From CAZNPU01 sp964575335 (GTDB lineage Bacteria; Planctomycetota; Phycisphaerae; Phycisphaerales; SM1A02), in the NCBI GenBank assembly GCA_964575335.1, contig CAZNPU010000010.1, forward strand, positions 39,769-103,768: a stretch of 64,000 bases of DNA, given 5' to 3'. Under the pieces are notes generated by a model. That model was not told the origin of the DNA, did no database searches, and worked only from the letters and a program-made list of their open reading frames with translations. Below are positions 17,978 to 25,788 of the stretch, piece after piece. How positions within the stretch are numbered: the stretch's first letter is position 1; each line of letters starts with the position of its first letter. Made by a program: the position numbers and the translations under genes.

Positions 17978-18211
17978 AAATAACGGTGAACGCCGTTCAA
18001 AGAGTGGCGTGCAGCGCCGGGGCGAGTACGGCAGAGTTATTGATGCACAGCTTCTGCGAACGACTTTTTCGCAGCACAGCCCTGCGTCATGCAAGGCAGC
18101 GGTGCAGATTCCCTATTAGAATCTGTAACAACGCATTGCCTTGACTGGCAGGCGGAAGCCTCGTGCGCCATGATGCGCTGCAGCAATCATCAATAGTGCA
18201 GGAGTCGATTC

Positions 18212-20776
18212 ATGATCAGCGTCCACTCATGCGAACCCCTCTCGCGCCGTGTTCTGCATGTGCTTGTGCTTATTGCTGTCTCACTTGCTGTCTTGGCAAT
18301 GGCTGCTCCAGCCGCAGCGCAAGGCACGATGGGGCTGCTGCCCGATCCTATCACCACGCGTGAGCTGGAAGATTTTGCCATGCGATTGCGCCTGAGTTCT
18401 CAACAGCGCAAGGCTGTCGAAGACCTGCACGATCAATACAAGCGCGAATTCCGCGAGCTGCGCGAAACTGAGATTGCCGACTTCATGAAGAGCATGATGA
18501 GCATGCAGGGCGGGATGCCGGCGCGGCAGGCGGTTGAAGAAATGATCGATCGCATGACGAAAATACGCAAGCAGATCGAGTTGGTTGACAGCCGCTTGTT
18601 CGATCGGATGCAGCCGATACTTACCGACGAGCAACTGGTCATGTTGCCGCGCGTGCGGCTGGTTCGTGAGCGGACGCGTCTGGCAAGTCAGCAGATGATG
18701 TGGATGGGTGGGGGAGCGCCGCCCGATCTGAGCGCGATGGTATTTGAGCTTGACCTCACCCCCGAGCAGATGCAGGCGATCGATCCGACACTGGCGGGAT
18801 ATGAAAGTCGTCTCACCGCCACGATGGCCAAGATGCAGGACGCCTCCAGCAAAATGTTCCTGGCGATGATAGACGCCATGGAAAGCGCCGGCATTACCCA
18901 GGAGACAGTGGAAGATCCCGATCCCGAGGTTGCCGCCAAGGTGGAAGAAGCGATGCAGCAGATTTTCGAAAGCGTCACCACTGAAATAATGATGTTGAGC
19001 AGCGACCTTGCCCAGGAGAATCGCCGCACCTGCCGCAGCTTGATGTCGATGCTCCCGCAGGAACAGGGGCGCTCACTTCGCGATGCGCTGTACCGCCGCG
19101 CATATGTGGAAGCGAGATTTGCGCTCCCGAATGACACGATGTTTCCTGCTGCGCTGAAACTTGACGATCTCACCGACGAGCAGCGCGACATGCTGCGGGC
19201 AGCGCAGCAGCAGTTCTACAGCAGCATGGATCAACTACTCGAGCGGATAGTTGATTATCTGGATGAGTTCAACCGGAGCGGATCGCCTTTTGATTTCGCC
19301 CGCGAACATTGGGAGGAGAAGAATAAAAAGCTAGAGGAATCCAGAGCGAGGGCAACCGAGATTCGCGCCGCAGCGGTGCAGGATGTGACCAACATTCTGG
19401 GCGCTGAACTTACAAAGAAAATCCAACCCCACATCGCTGCGATGCAATCAGGGGCCCCCGACGTAATGGCTGAAGTTCTTGCCGATGCGATGGAAGCGGA
19501 CCACGCTGCTGCGGGCGAAGGGGCGGCAACGGACGAACCTGGTGACGGCGGCGCGATTGCGATTGAAGAAAGCCAAGCGATGGTGTGGAGCGGTAACCAA
19601 TGGCTTCCGCCTCAGATCAGCCATCAAGATCTCAACGAGTATGCTGCCATCCTCAAGTTAAGCGAGGAGCATTACGCGGTGCTGCAGCATCTTTATAAAA
19701 GTTATGTTGAGGCATTCGGACGCATCAGGTCCACTGAAATTGCAGCGGCGTCCAATGCCGCTCAATCAATGTGGCAATGGGATGAAGCGACTGGTCAGCT
19801 TCGCGTGCCGGCCGGAGAAACTGCCGAGCAACTTTACCGGCTTCGGCAACAGGCCATGCAGGCGATATGCGATGCCGACGAGGCGTTCTTCAATGACGTG
19901 GAGATCACGTTGGTCTCGGAAGCGCAGGCACAGCAGATGATGCGTGTGCGGATGATGCGCGAGCGTGCGCGTTGTCGTCAAGGCAGCAACATGAGGCAAT
20001 GGTTCAGTCCTCGATCAGCCGAGGCTACAGTCGATCTGATGCAGATGATTCGTCGGCTGCGATTGTCGGAAGACACCTTGCAGAAGATCGACAGCCAATT
20101 GTATCGGTATGAAGTTGCTGTCACACCGCTGTTGCGCAAGTACTACGAATCTGCGCTGCGGGTTCAGCAGGCACAGGACCACTGGAACATTGAAATCAAT
20201 CGCAACGCGGAGGAGGGCGTCGCGACCAGCGCTGCTCGATACCGCGAACTGTTCGAGGAACCTTCCAAGCGGGCAAGCGAGATCAGTCGCGAACTGGCGC
20301 GCATCAATCGCGAAACCCTTGAGCAGATACTTGAAGCGATCAACTCCGATGCAGCGTTTGAACTTCGCGCCGCCTACAACCGCGAAGCGTTCCCCACTGT
20401 GTACAACGATCCCGTGTGCATTGATCGTCATCTGAACGAAGCACGCAAGCTCTCAGACCTCACCGACGATCAGCAGCGCATGCTGGATGAACTTGCTGTG
20501 GAGTATCACCCCGCCTACCGCGACTTTTGCGAGCAGATGATCAAAATTCATGCAGAGACGGAGGAATACGCCTACTGGTACATGTCGATGGAAGACGATC
20601 CTGATCAGCAACGCCGCTGGATGGAGCGCATGGAAGCCATCGCCAAGCTGAATTTCGATCGCAGCGAACTCAATGCCCGCGCTGTCAGCCGCTTGAAGTC
20701 GATTCTCACCGAAGAGCAGATCAAGCGCATCGGCGGCCTGCCGGAGTTGCCGGAAAACACGTTCAATATGTGGTGA
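18212..20776 (+). CDS. Secreted helical protein, internally duplicated, LTxxQ-like (paralogue 2)
   Basis: 854 residues. The ATG at 18212 follows AGGAG by about 8 bases. A signal peptide ends at PAAA (residue 36), and the mature protein starts QGTMGLLPDPITTREL, almost the same as the preceding gene at the same residue number. Shared blocks run along the whole length (RLRLSxxQRxAVxxLH, EFRxLRET, QPILTDEQ, RRAY/RKAY, LxDLTDxQ, SILTEEQIKRIGGL near the end). The same two-half internal duplication is visible, with the second half starting near QISHQDLNEYAAIL. An acidic, Ala/Glu-rich linker (about 425-450) separates the halves. The 3' end overlaps the convergent methyltransferase gene by 14 bp. No enzyme motif was found; a structural or sensory periplasmic role is only a guess. 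Confidence 0.75.
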   Translation: MISVHSCEPLSRRVLHVLVLIAVSLAVLAMAAPAAAQGTMGLLPDPITTRELEDFAMRLRLSSQQRKAVEDLHDQYKREFRELRETEIADFMKSMMSMQGGMPARQAVEEMIDRMTKIRKQIELVDSRLFDRMQPILTDEQLVMLPRVRLVRERTRLASQQMMWMGGGAPPDLSAMVFELDLTPEQMQAIDPTLAGYESRLTATMAKMQDASSKMFLAMIDAMESAGITQETVEDPDPEVAAKVEEAMQQIFESVTTEIMMLSSDLAQENRRTCRSLMSMLPQEQGRSLRDALYRRAYVEARFALPNDTMFPAALKLDDLTDEQRDMLRAAQQQFYSSMDQLLERIVDYLDEFNRSGSPFDFAREHWEEKNKKLEESRARATEIRAAAVQDVTNILGAELTKKIQPHIAAMQSGAPDVMAEVLADAMEADHAAAGEGAATDEPGDGGAIAIEESQAMVWSGNQWLPPQISHQDLNEYAAILKLSEEHYAVLQHLYKSYVEAFGRIRSTEIAAASNAAQSMWQWDEATGQLRVPAGETAEQLYRLRQQAMQAICDADEAFFNDVEITLVSEAQAQQMMRVRMMRERARCRQGSNMRQWFSPRSAEATVDLMQMIRRLRLSEDTLQKIDSQLYRYEVAVTPLLRKYYESALRVQQAQDHWNIEINRNAEEGVATSAARYRELFEEPSKRASEISRELARINRETLEQILEAINSDAAFELRAAYNREAFPTVYNDPVCIDRHLNEARKLSDLTDDQQRMLDELAVEYHPAYRDFCEQMIKIHAETEEYAYWYMSMEDDPDQQRRWMERMEAIAKLNFDRSELNARAVSRLKSILTEEQIKRIGGLPELPENTFNMW

Positions 20777-21530
20777 GCAATGCGTTCGCGTTGCGGCGAT
20801 GCCCGGCTGACGGCTGTTTCTGGCTCACCAGCGTGAAGCGATACAGCAGGTGACTGCGGTAGGTTACGTGCGGCAGATCGGCCCTGCGGGCCAGATCCAG
20901 CGCCTCGCGGCGGGTAAAGCCGCCATCAACGCTCACCAGCGCATCGTGCTGAACGATGTGAGGAGCGCCGATCGTGAGCAGTCGCACGCCGAGTTTTGCG
21001 ATTCGGCTGCGCACCAGATCGTTCCAGATCATGCCCTGCGCACTCAGGCGGTTCATGATTTGCAGCACGGTCAGCACTTCGATGTCCTGCAGGTGATGCA
21101 AAAACATCCCCGCATGCGCATAGTCGAATTGATGCGGCTCGAATCGATCCATCAGACGAAGCGCATCATGCTGCACCAGCTCAATGTCGCTGCGCTCGCC
21201 GATGTATTGCCGCGCCAACTGCAGGGTGGCGGCGTGCAGGTCAACAGCGGTGATTTTGACCCGGTGACCGCGTGCACGAGCCCATGTGGCGATGGCGAGA
21301 GGAATATCCGCAGAGCCGGTTCCGATGTCGAGAATGGTGATGGTGCGATCTTTGGGCCAGTTGCGTGACCAGCGTTGAAGCTGCCGCAACGCTGCTGCCG
21401 TACCGCCGAGCCTGCGATTCACCATGCGGATGAACTTCAGCGACACAGCAAGATCGTTGTGGTCGACCTGCGGGTCGTCCATCAGTTCCGGCGTGATCCG
21501 GCGTTGCGTGAGATAGGCCATCGGATTCAT
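20763..21530 (-). CDS. SAM-dependent methyltransferase (class I)
   Basis: 255 residues from the ATG at 21530; a further in-frame ATG lies at 21521, and the frame is open to 21623. Class I Rossmann motifs: ILDIGTGSADIP (motif I, SAM binding), ITAVDLHAATLQLA (acidic loop), IELVQHDALRL, FDYAHAGMFLHHL (post-I/motif IV region) and MIWNDLVRSRIAKLG. The layout resembles small-molecule or quinone-type methyltransferases found beside lipid/isoprenoid oxidoreductases, but no such partner lies nearby and the substrate cannot be told. It is divergent from panB, with 60 bp between the two starts, and its 3' end overlaps the stop of the convergent secreted paralogue. Confidence 0.8.
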   Translation of the reverse strand: MNPMAYLTQRRITPELMDDPQVDHNDLAVSLKFIRMVNRRLGGTAAALRQLQRWSRNWPKDRTITILDIGTGSADIPLAIATWARARGHRVKITAVDLHAATLQLARQYIGERSDIELVQHDALRLMDRFEPHQFDYAHAGMFLHHLQDIEVLTVLQIMNRLSAQGMIWNDLVRSRIAKLGVRLLTIGAPHIVQHDALVSVDGGFTRREALDLARRADLPHVTYRSHLLYRFTLVSQKQPSAGHRRNANALLTTY

Positions 21531-21590
21531 CGTATTCCAGCAGCATGCCGATCGCTGCCCCAGACCGCGCCGCTCCGCTACACTATTTGC

Positions 21591-22511
21591 ATGTCTACGA
21601 TCGCACGAGAAGTTCCTGCTCACGCACAGAGCAGCGCAGATGCCGCCTCAGCAGCGCCGGTGACCGCAATGCCAATCACCAAGCCCGTCACATTGCGAAC
21701 CATCGCCAAGTGGGTCGCAAGCAGCGAGAAATTCGCCTGCCTGACCTGCTATGACGCCACGACCGCGCGCTGGCTGCAGCAAGCCGGCGTGCCTGTGCTG
21801 CTGGTAGGCGACACCGCAGCGGAGATGATTCTGGGGTTGCCCGGCACGATTCATGCGCCACTGGATTTTCTGATCACGCTCACTGCAGCAGTCAAGCGAG
21901 GCGCGCCCAATTGCTTCGTCATCGGTGATATGCCTTTTATGAGCTATCAGACTGACGATGCGGAAGGCATTCGCAACGCAGGCCGTTTCATGACCGAAGG
22001 CTTTGCCGACGCGGTAAAGCTTGAAGTCGATGCGAGCTTTGCGCCGCTGGTGCGCAAGATGAGCCGCGCCGGCGTGCCGGTCGTGGCGCATATCGGTTCG
22101 CGTCCGCAGCAATCGAAAATGCGCGGCGGATACAGTTCAGTCGGCCGATCCGCTGATGAGGCTCGCAGCATGGTTGATGACGCATTGGCAATGCAGGATG
22201 CCGGCGCATCGATGCTGCTGATCGAAGCATGCCCCAACGAAGTTTCACAGCGCATCGTGGAAAAGACGTCAGCTTCCATTCCGCTGATCGGCTGCGGCGG
22301 CGGCGCAGCATGCCACGGACAGATCGTGGTGCTGCAGGATCTGCTCGGCCTGACCAACTGGCAGCCGGCGTTCGCCCAGCCGGTGATTCATCTTGGCCAG
22401 CACCTCACGCAGGCGGCCCAGCAGTGGATCACTAACGTGAAAACTTCCAACCTCGGCGAGCATCCTTATACGATGTCCGAAGAAGAACGGCAGCGCTTTG
22501 ATGCGCCGTGA
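21591..22511 (+). CDS. panB: Ketopantoate hydroxymethyltransferase
   Basis: 306 residues from the ATG at 21591; the open frame extends to 21375 but reads antisense to the methyltransferase there. This TIM-barrel enzyme adds a hydroxymethyl group from methylene-tetrahydrofolate to 2-oxoisovalerate in pantothenate/CoA synthesis. Catalytic and metal residues are kept in context: LLVGDTAAEMILG (metal Asp), CFVIGDMPFMSYQ (metal Asp), VKLEVD (metal Glu) and LLIEACPNE (catalytic Glu), with the family LGxTPQ loop as IGSRPQQSKMRGGY. It is longer than E. coli PanB (264 aa) because of about 35 extra N-terminal Ala/Ser/Pro-rich residues. No panC or panD lies beside it. Confidence 0.88.
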   Translation: MSTIAREVPAHAQSSADAASAAPVTAMPITKPVTLRTIAKWVASSEKFACLTCYDATTARWLQQAGVPVLLVGDTAAEMILGLPGTIHAPLDFLITLTAAVKRGAPNCFVIGDMPFMSYQTDDAEGIRNAGRFMTEGFADAVKLEVDASFAPLVRKMSRAGVPVVAHIGSRPQQSKMRGGYSSVGRSADEARSMVDDALAMQDAGASMLLIEACPNEVSQRIVEKTSASIPLIGCGGGAACHGQIVVLQDLLGLTNWQPAFAQPVIHLGQHLTQAAQQWITNVKTSNLGEHPYTMSEEERQRFDAP

Positions 22512-22570
22512 TTCGTGCAGCCAAGGGGCAGTGCAGAAGCGCTTCATGCTGAACTGAAGGGAAAAGACCT

Positions 22571-22601
22571 GCGCTGTGCAGCGATTATCATCGCGCAGCG
22601 C
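22571..22601. terminator. Stem-loop between convergent panB and carboxylase genes
   Basis: GCGCTG (22571-22576) pairs with CAGCGC (22596-22601), and GCGA (22581-22584) with TCGC (22591-22594), around a TTATCA loop with a bulge. It sits in the 175-bp gap where panB and the carboxylase gene converge. No T-tract follows on either strand, so a terminator role is tentative. Confidence 0.35.
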
Positions 22602-22686
22602 CGCTGTTCGTTCACTGCCGCGGCCTTGCGGTGATTTCCAGTGTGCCGTCTTATCGGCTCGAAGCGCTGCCACTTGAATCGCAGCG

Positions 22687-24363
22687 TCACACCTGCAGCA
22701 CGCCGGTTTTGAATTCACCCGCGGGCGGAATCGGGCAGGTTGAGGCAATCTCCAGTGAGCGGATCAGTTCCTCGCGTGTTTTGTCCGGCTCGATGATGCG
22801 ATCCACCCACAACCGTGCTGCGCCGTAGCGGATGTCCTGCTGTTCGGTGTAGCTCTTGGTGATGGCTGCGAGCAGTTCCTTGCGCATGTTTTCATCGACC
22901 TTTTCACCTCGCCGCTCACGTGCAGCGAGGTCGATCTGCAGCAGCACGCTTGCAGCCTGGCCCGCGCCCATCACGCTGCATTTTGCGCCCGGCCACGCCA
23001 GCGACAGCAGCGGATCAAACGCTCTTCCGCACATGGCGTAGTTGCCTGCACCGTAACTGCCGCCCACGATCAGCGCGATCTTCGGCACGATGCAGTTGCT
23101 CATGGCGTTCACCATCTTCGCGCCGGAGCGAATGATGCCCGCCTGTTCGCTGTCGCGCCCCACCATGAAGCCGGTGGTGTCGTGCACGAAGATGATTGGA
23201 ATGCGTTTCTGGTTGCAATCCATGATGAAGCGCGCCGCTTTATCCGCAGAATCGTCATAGATGACCGCAGGCATGTTCACTGCAGTTGACGGGCCTGCCT
23301 TGCCTCCGGGCATTTTCTTCTGCGTGAGCTTGCGCTGGTTTGCCACAATTCCGCACGGCCACCCGCCGATGCGGGCATACGCGCACACAAGGCTCTTGCC
23401 GTAGTCAGCTTTGTATTCATTAAAGCTCTCATCATCGACAATGCATTCGAGCAGCTCGACCATGTCGTACTGCTGAGTCATTTCGCTCTTGAAGATGCGA
23501 TAGACTTCGTCTGCCTTGCGCTTGGGCTTGACCGGTTCAAACGGCGGATCGCCCACCGGCAACACGCTCATGTTGGCGTGCATAATCGAGCGCAGTCGCT
23601 TGATGCAGGATGGATCGTCCTTTTCCTTGAAGTCGATGGTGCCGGAGATCTCCGCATGCATGCTGGCTCCGCCAAGCTCCTCGTTGCCGACATCCTGGCC
23701 GATGGCTGCCTTCACCAGTGCGGGACCAGCCAGGTACAGCCCGCTGCCTTCGGTCATCAGCAGCGTATCGCAGAGCACGGGCAGGTAGCCGCCGCCGGCC
23801 ACGCAGTTGCCCATGATGGCAGCGATCTGCGTGATGCCCTTGGCTGAGAGAACCGCGTTGTTGCGGAAGATGCGGCCGAAGTCGTCGGTATCGGGAAAGA
23901 CATCTTCCTGCAGGGGCAGGTACACGCCTGCAGAGTCCACCAGATAAATCAGCGGCAGGCGGGCGCGTTCCGCGATTGTCTGGGCGCGAATGATCTTTTT
24001 GCACGTCATCGGGAAAAACGCGCCGGCCTTCACGGTGGCGTCGTTGGCGATGATCATGCACGTCTTGCCGCCCACGGTACCGATGGTGGTGACCACGCCC
24101 GCCGAGGGAGCGCCGCCGTGCTCGTTGTACATGTTCCACGCAGCGAACAGACCGCATTCGAACAGCGGCGTATTGGAATCAACGAGCAAGTCGATGCGCT
24201 CGCGTGCGGTCAGGCGGCCGTGTCGATGCTGGCGTTCCGCACCTTTCGGTCCGCCGCCGGCGCGGATGATTCGAGCCTGCTCGATGTATTCAGCGGTGGC
24301 GGCCTGGAGAGCGGTGGGGGTGGAAGGTGTCGAAGATGCTTTGGAAGAAGCCGTTGCGGTCAT
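22687..24363 (-). CDS. Acyl-CoA carboxylase, carboxyltransferase (beta) subunit, methylcrotonyl/propionyl type
   Basis: 558 residues. It carries the two crotonase-like halves of biotin-dependent carboxyltransferases: GRLTARERIDLLVD near the N-terminus; IANDATVKAGAFFP, IYLVDSAGVYLPLQEDVFPD, FGRIFRNNAVLSAKGI and GNCVAGGGYLPVL in the first half; and GIVANQRKLTQKK, IIFVHDTTGFMVG, GGSYGAGNYAMCGRAF and WPGAKCSVMGAGQAA in the second. The LQEDVFPD...FGRIF segment resembles methylcrotonoyl-CoA carboxylase beta (leucine degradation) more than PccB, but substrate assignment is an inference. The biotin-carrying alpha subunit is not adjacent. It is divergent from pilT, with 217 bp between starts. Confidence 0.87.
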   Translation of the reverse strand: MTATASSKASSTPSTPTALQAATAEYIEQARIIRAGGGPKGAERQHRHGRLTARERIDLLVDSNTPLFECGLFAAWNMYNEHGGAPSAGVVTTIGTVGGKTCMIIANDATVKAGAFFPMTCKKIIRAQTIAERARLPLIYLVDSAGVYLPLQEDVFPDTDDFGRIFRNNAVLSAKGITQIAAIMGNCVAGGGYLPVLCDTLLMTEGSGLYLAGPALVKAAIGQDVGNEELGGASMHAEISGTIDFKEKDDPSCIKRLRSIMHANMSVLPVGDPPFEPVKPKRKADEVYRIFKSEMTQQYDMVELLECIVDDESFNEYKADYGKSLVCAYARIGGWPCGIVANQRKLTQKKMPGGKAGPSTAVNMPAVIYDDSADKAARFIMDCNQKRIPIIFVHDTTGFMVGRDSEQAGIIRSGAKMVNAMSNCIVPKIALIVGGSYGAGNYAMCGRAFDPLLSLAWPGAKCSVMGAGQAASVLLQIDLAARERRGEKVDENMRKELLAAITKSYTEQQDIRYGAARLWVDRIIEPDKTREELIRSLEIASTCPIPPAGEFKTGVLQV

Positions 24364-24580
24364 GCGGGAAGGATATCAGACACACGCCGGTTCGGCGGCG
24401 CGGTTGCCCAGCTTTGATGCCTATGGCGTTGTGCCTGCTGCGCTGCCGGCTCAGGCCGCGGTCTGCAATTTCGCGGTGCGATGTCCGAAAAATCTTGCTG
24501 CCGGCACATTGCGTGGCATGATGTGTAAAGCTGGGTAACCGACGGTTCCCGCAATATGGGCAATGCTTGGGAGGTGCGGC

Positions 24581-25696
24581 ATGCAGGACGAACTGACGAT
24601 CGACCGACTGCTTCTAAAGATGCAGGAGGTGGAAGCCAGCGATTTGCATATCAAGGTCGGTTCGCCACCGGTGCTGCGCATCGCGTCGCAACTGCACGAG
24701 ATCAACGTGCCGCCGCTGACGAATGAAGCGGCTCGAGCCATGCTCATGCAGATCGTGCCCAAGCATCTGCAGGATCAACTGCAACAGCGAGGCGGGGTGG
24801 ATTTTTCTCATACGCCTGCGCCGGGGCAGCGGTATCGCTGCAGCGTCTTTCATGCTGGCGGGGGACTGCATGCTGCAATCAGACGCGTGAATCCCAAGAT
24901 CCCCAGCTTTGAAGAATTGCATCTGCCGCCCGTATACGAGCACGTAGCGGAGCACACGCACGAAGGACTGGTGGCGATCTGCGGCGTGACGGGCAGCGGC
25001 AAGAGTTCAACGCTCGCTGCCATCATCGAGCACATGAACCAGAAGCACGCCTATAACATCATCACCATTGAAGATCCGGTGGAATATCTGTTTACGCCGA
25101 AAAAGTCATACATCAGCCAGCGCGAGATCGGACTGGATGTGATCGATTTTCCCGCAGCGCTGCGGGCCGCGGTTCGACAGGATCCCGATGTGATCATGAT
25201 CGGCGAGATGCGTGATCGTGAGACGATGATGGCGGGGCTGATGGCTGCAGAAACCGGGCACGTGGTGTTTGTGACGCTGCACACTGCGGATGCCATGCAG
25301 AGCTTTGCCCGCATTCTGGAGTTCTTTCCCTCCAATGAGCATCAGTTCATTCGATCAAGCATGGCCAACGGATTGCGGGCGGTCATGGCGCAGCGGCTGC
25401 TGCCGAGCGTCAAGCCGGGCGTGCGCGTGGTGCCTGCAACGGAGGTGCTGCTGAATACACCCATCGTGGCTGACCGGATTCGCGAAGGCCGGGATGAAGA
25501 TATGCCCGCCATCATGGCCGGCTCAACGCATGAGGGCATGCACAGCTTCACCGACAGTTTGGTGCGGCTGGTGGAGGAGAACTTTGTCGATCTGCGCACC
25601 GCTGAACGGTACGCGCCCAATCCCGAATCGCTGCGCAGCAAGGTGCGCGGCATCAAGGTGAAAGCCGATGTGCTCGTCAGCCGGTCGAAGGGATAA
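24581..25696 (+). CDS. pilT: Twitching motility ATPase PilT
   Basis: 371 residues. The ATG at 24581 is 6-7 bases after GGGAGG; an upstream ATG at 24563 overlaps that site and is rejected. It has the PilT/GspE secretion-ATPase order: N-terminal SDLHIKVGSPP, Walker A GVTGSGKSSTLAA, Asp box IITIEDPVEYLF, Walker B-like VIMIGEMRDRETM and His box VTLHTADAMQ, with the PilT-typical ISQREIG and AAVRQDPDVI. PilT powers type IV pilus retraction as a cytoplasmic hexamer. The C-terminal part keeps the family's PAIMAGSTHEGMHSF-like segment. No other pilus gene is in the window. Confidence 0.9.
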   Translation: MQDELTIDRLLLKMQEVEASDLHIKVGSPPVLRIASQLHEINVPPLTNEAARAMLMQIVPKHLQDQLQQRGGVDFSHTPAPGQRYRCSVFHAGGGLHAAIRRVNPKIPSFEELHLPPVYEHVAEHTHEGLVAICGVTGSGKSSTLAAIIEHMNQKHAYNIITIEDPVEYLFTPKKSYISQREIGLDVIDFPAALRAAVRQDPDVIMIGEMRDRETMMAGLMAAETGHVVFVTLHTADAMQSFARILEFFPSNEHQFIRSSMANGLRAVMAQRLLPSVKPGVRVVPATEVLLNTPIVADRIREGRDEDMPAIMAGSTHEGMHSFTDSLVRLVEENFVDLRTAERYAPNPESLRSKVRGIKVKADVLVSRSKG

Positions 25697-25788
25697 ACAG
25701 AAATGTCAGCAAGGCGAATTCCAAGGTTTCCATTGAAGCGCGTTGACGTCTGATTGCTTTACGCTGACATATTGAGCTGTTGATTTGA

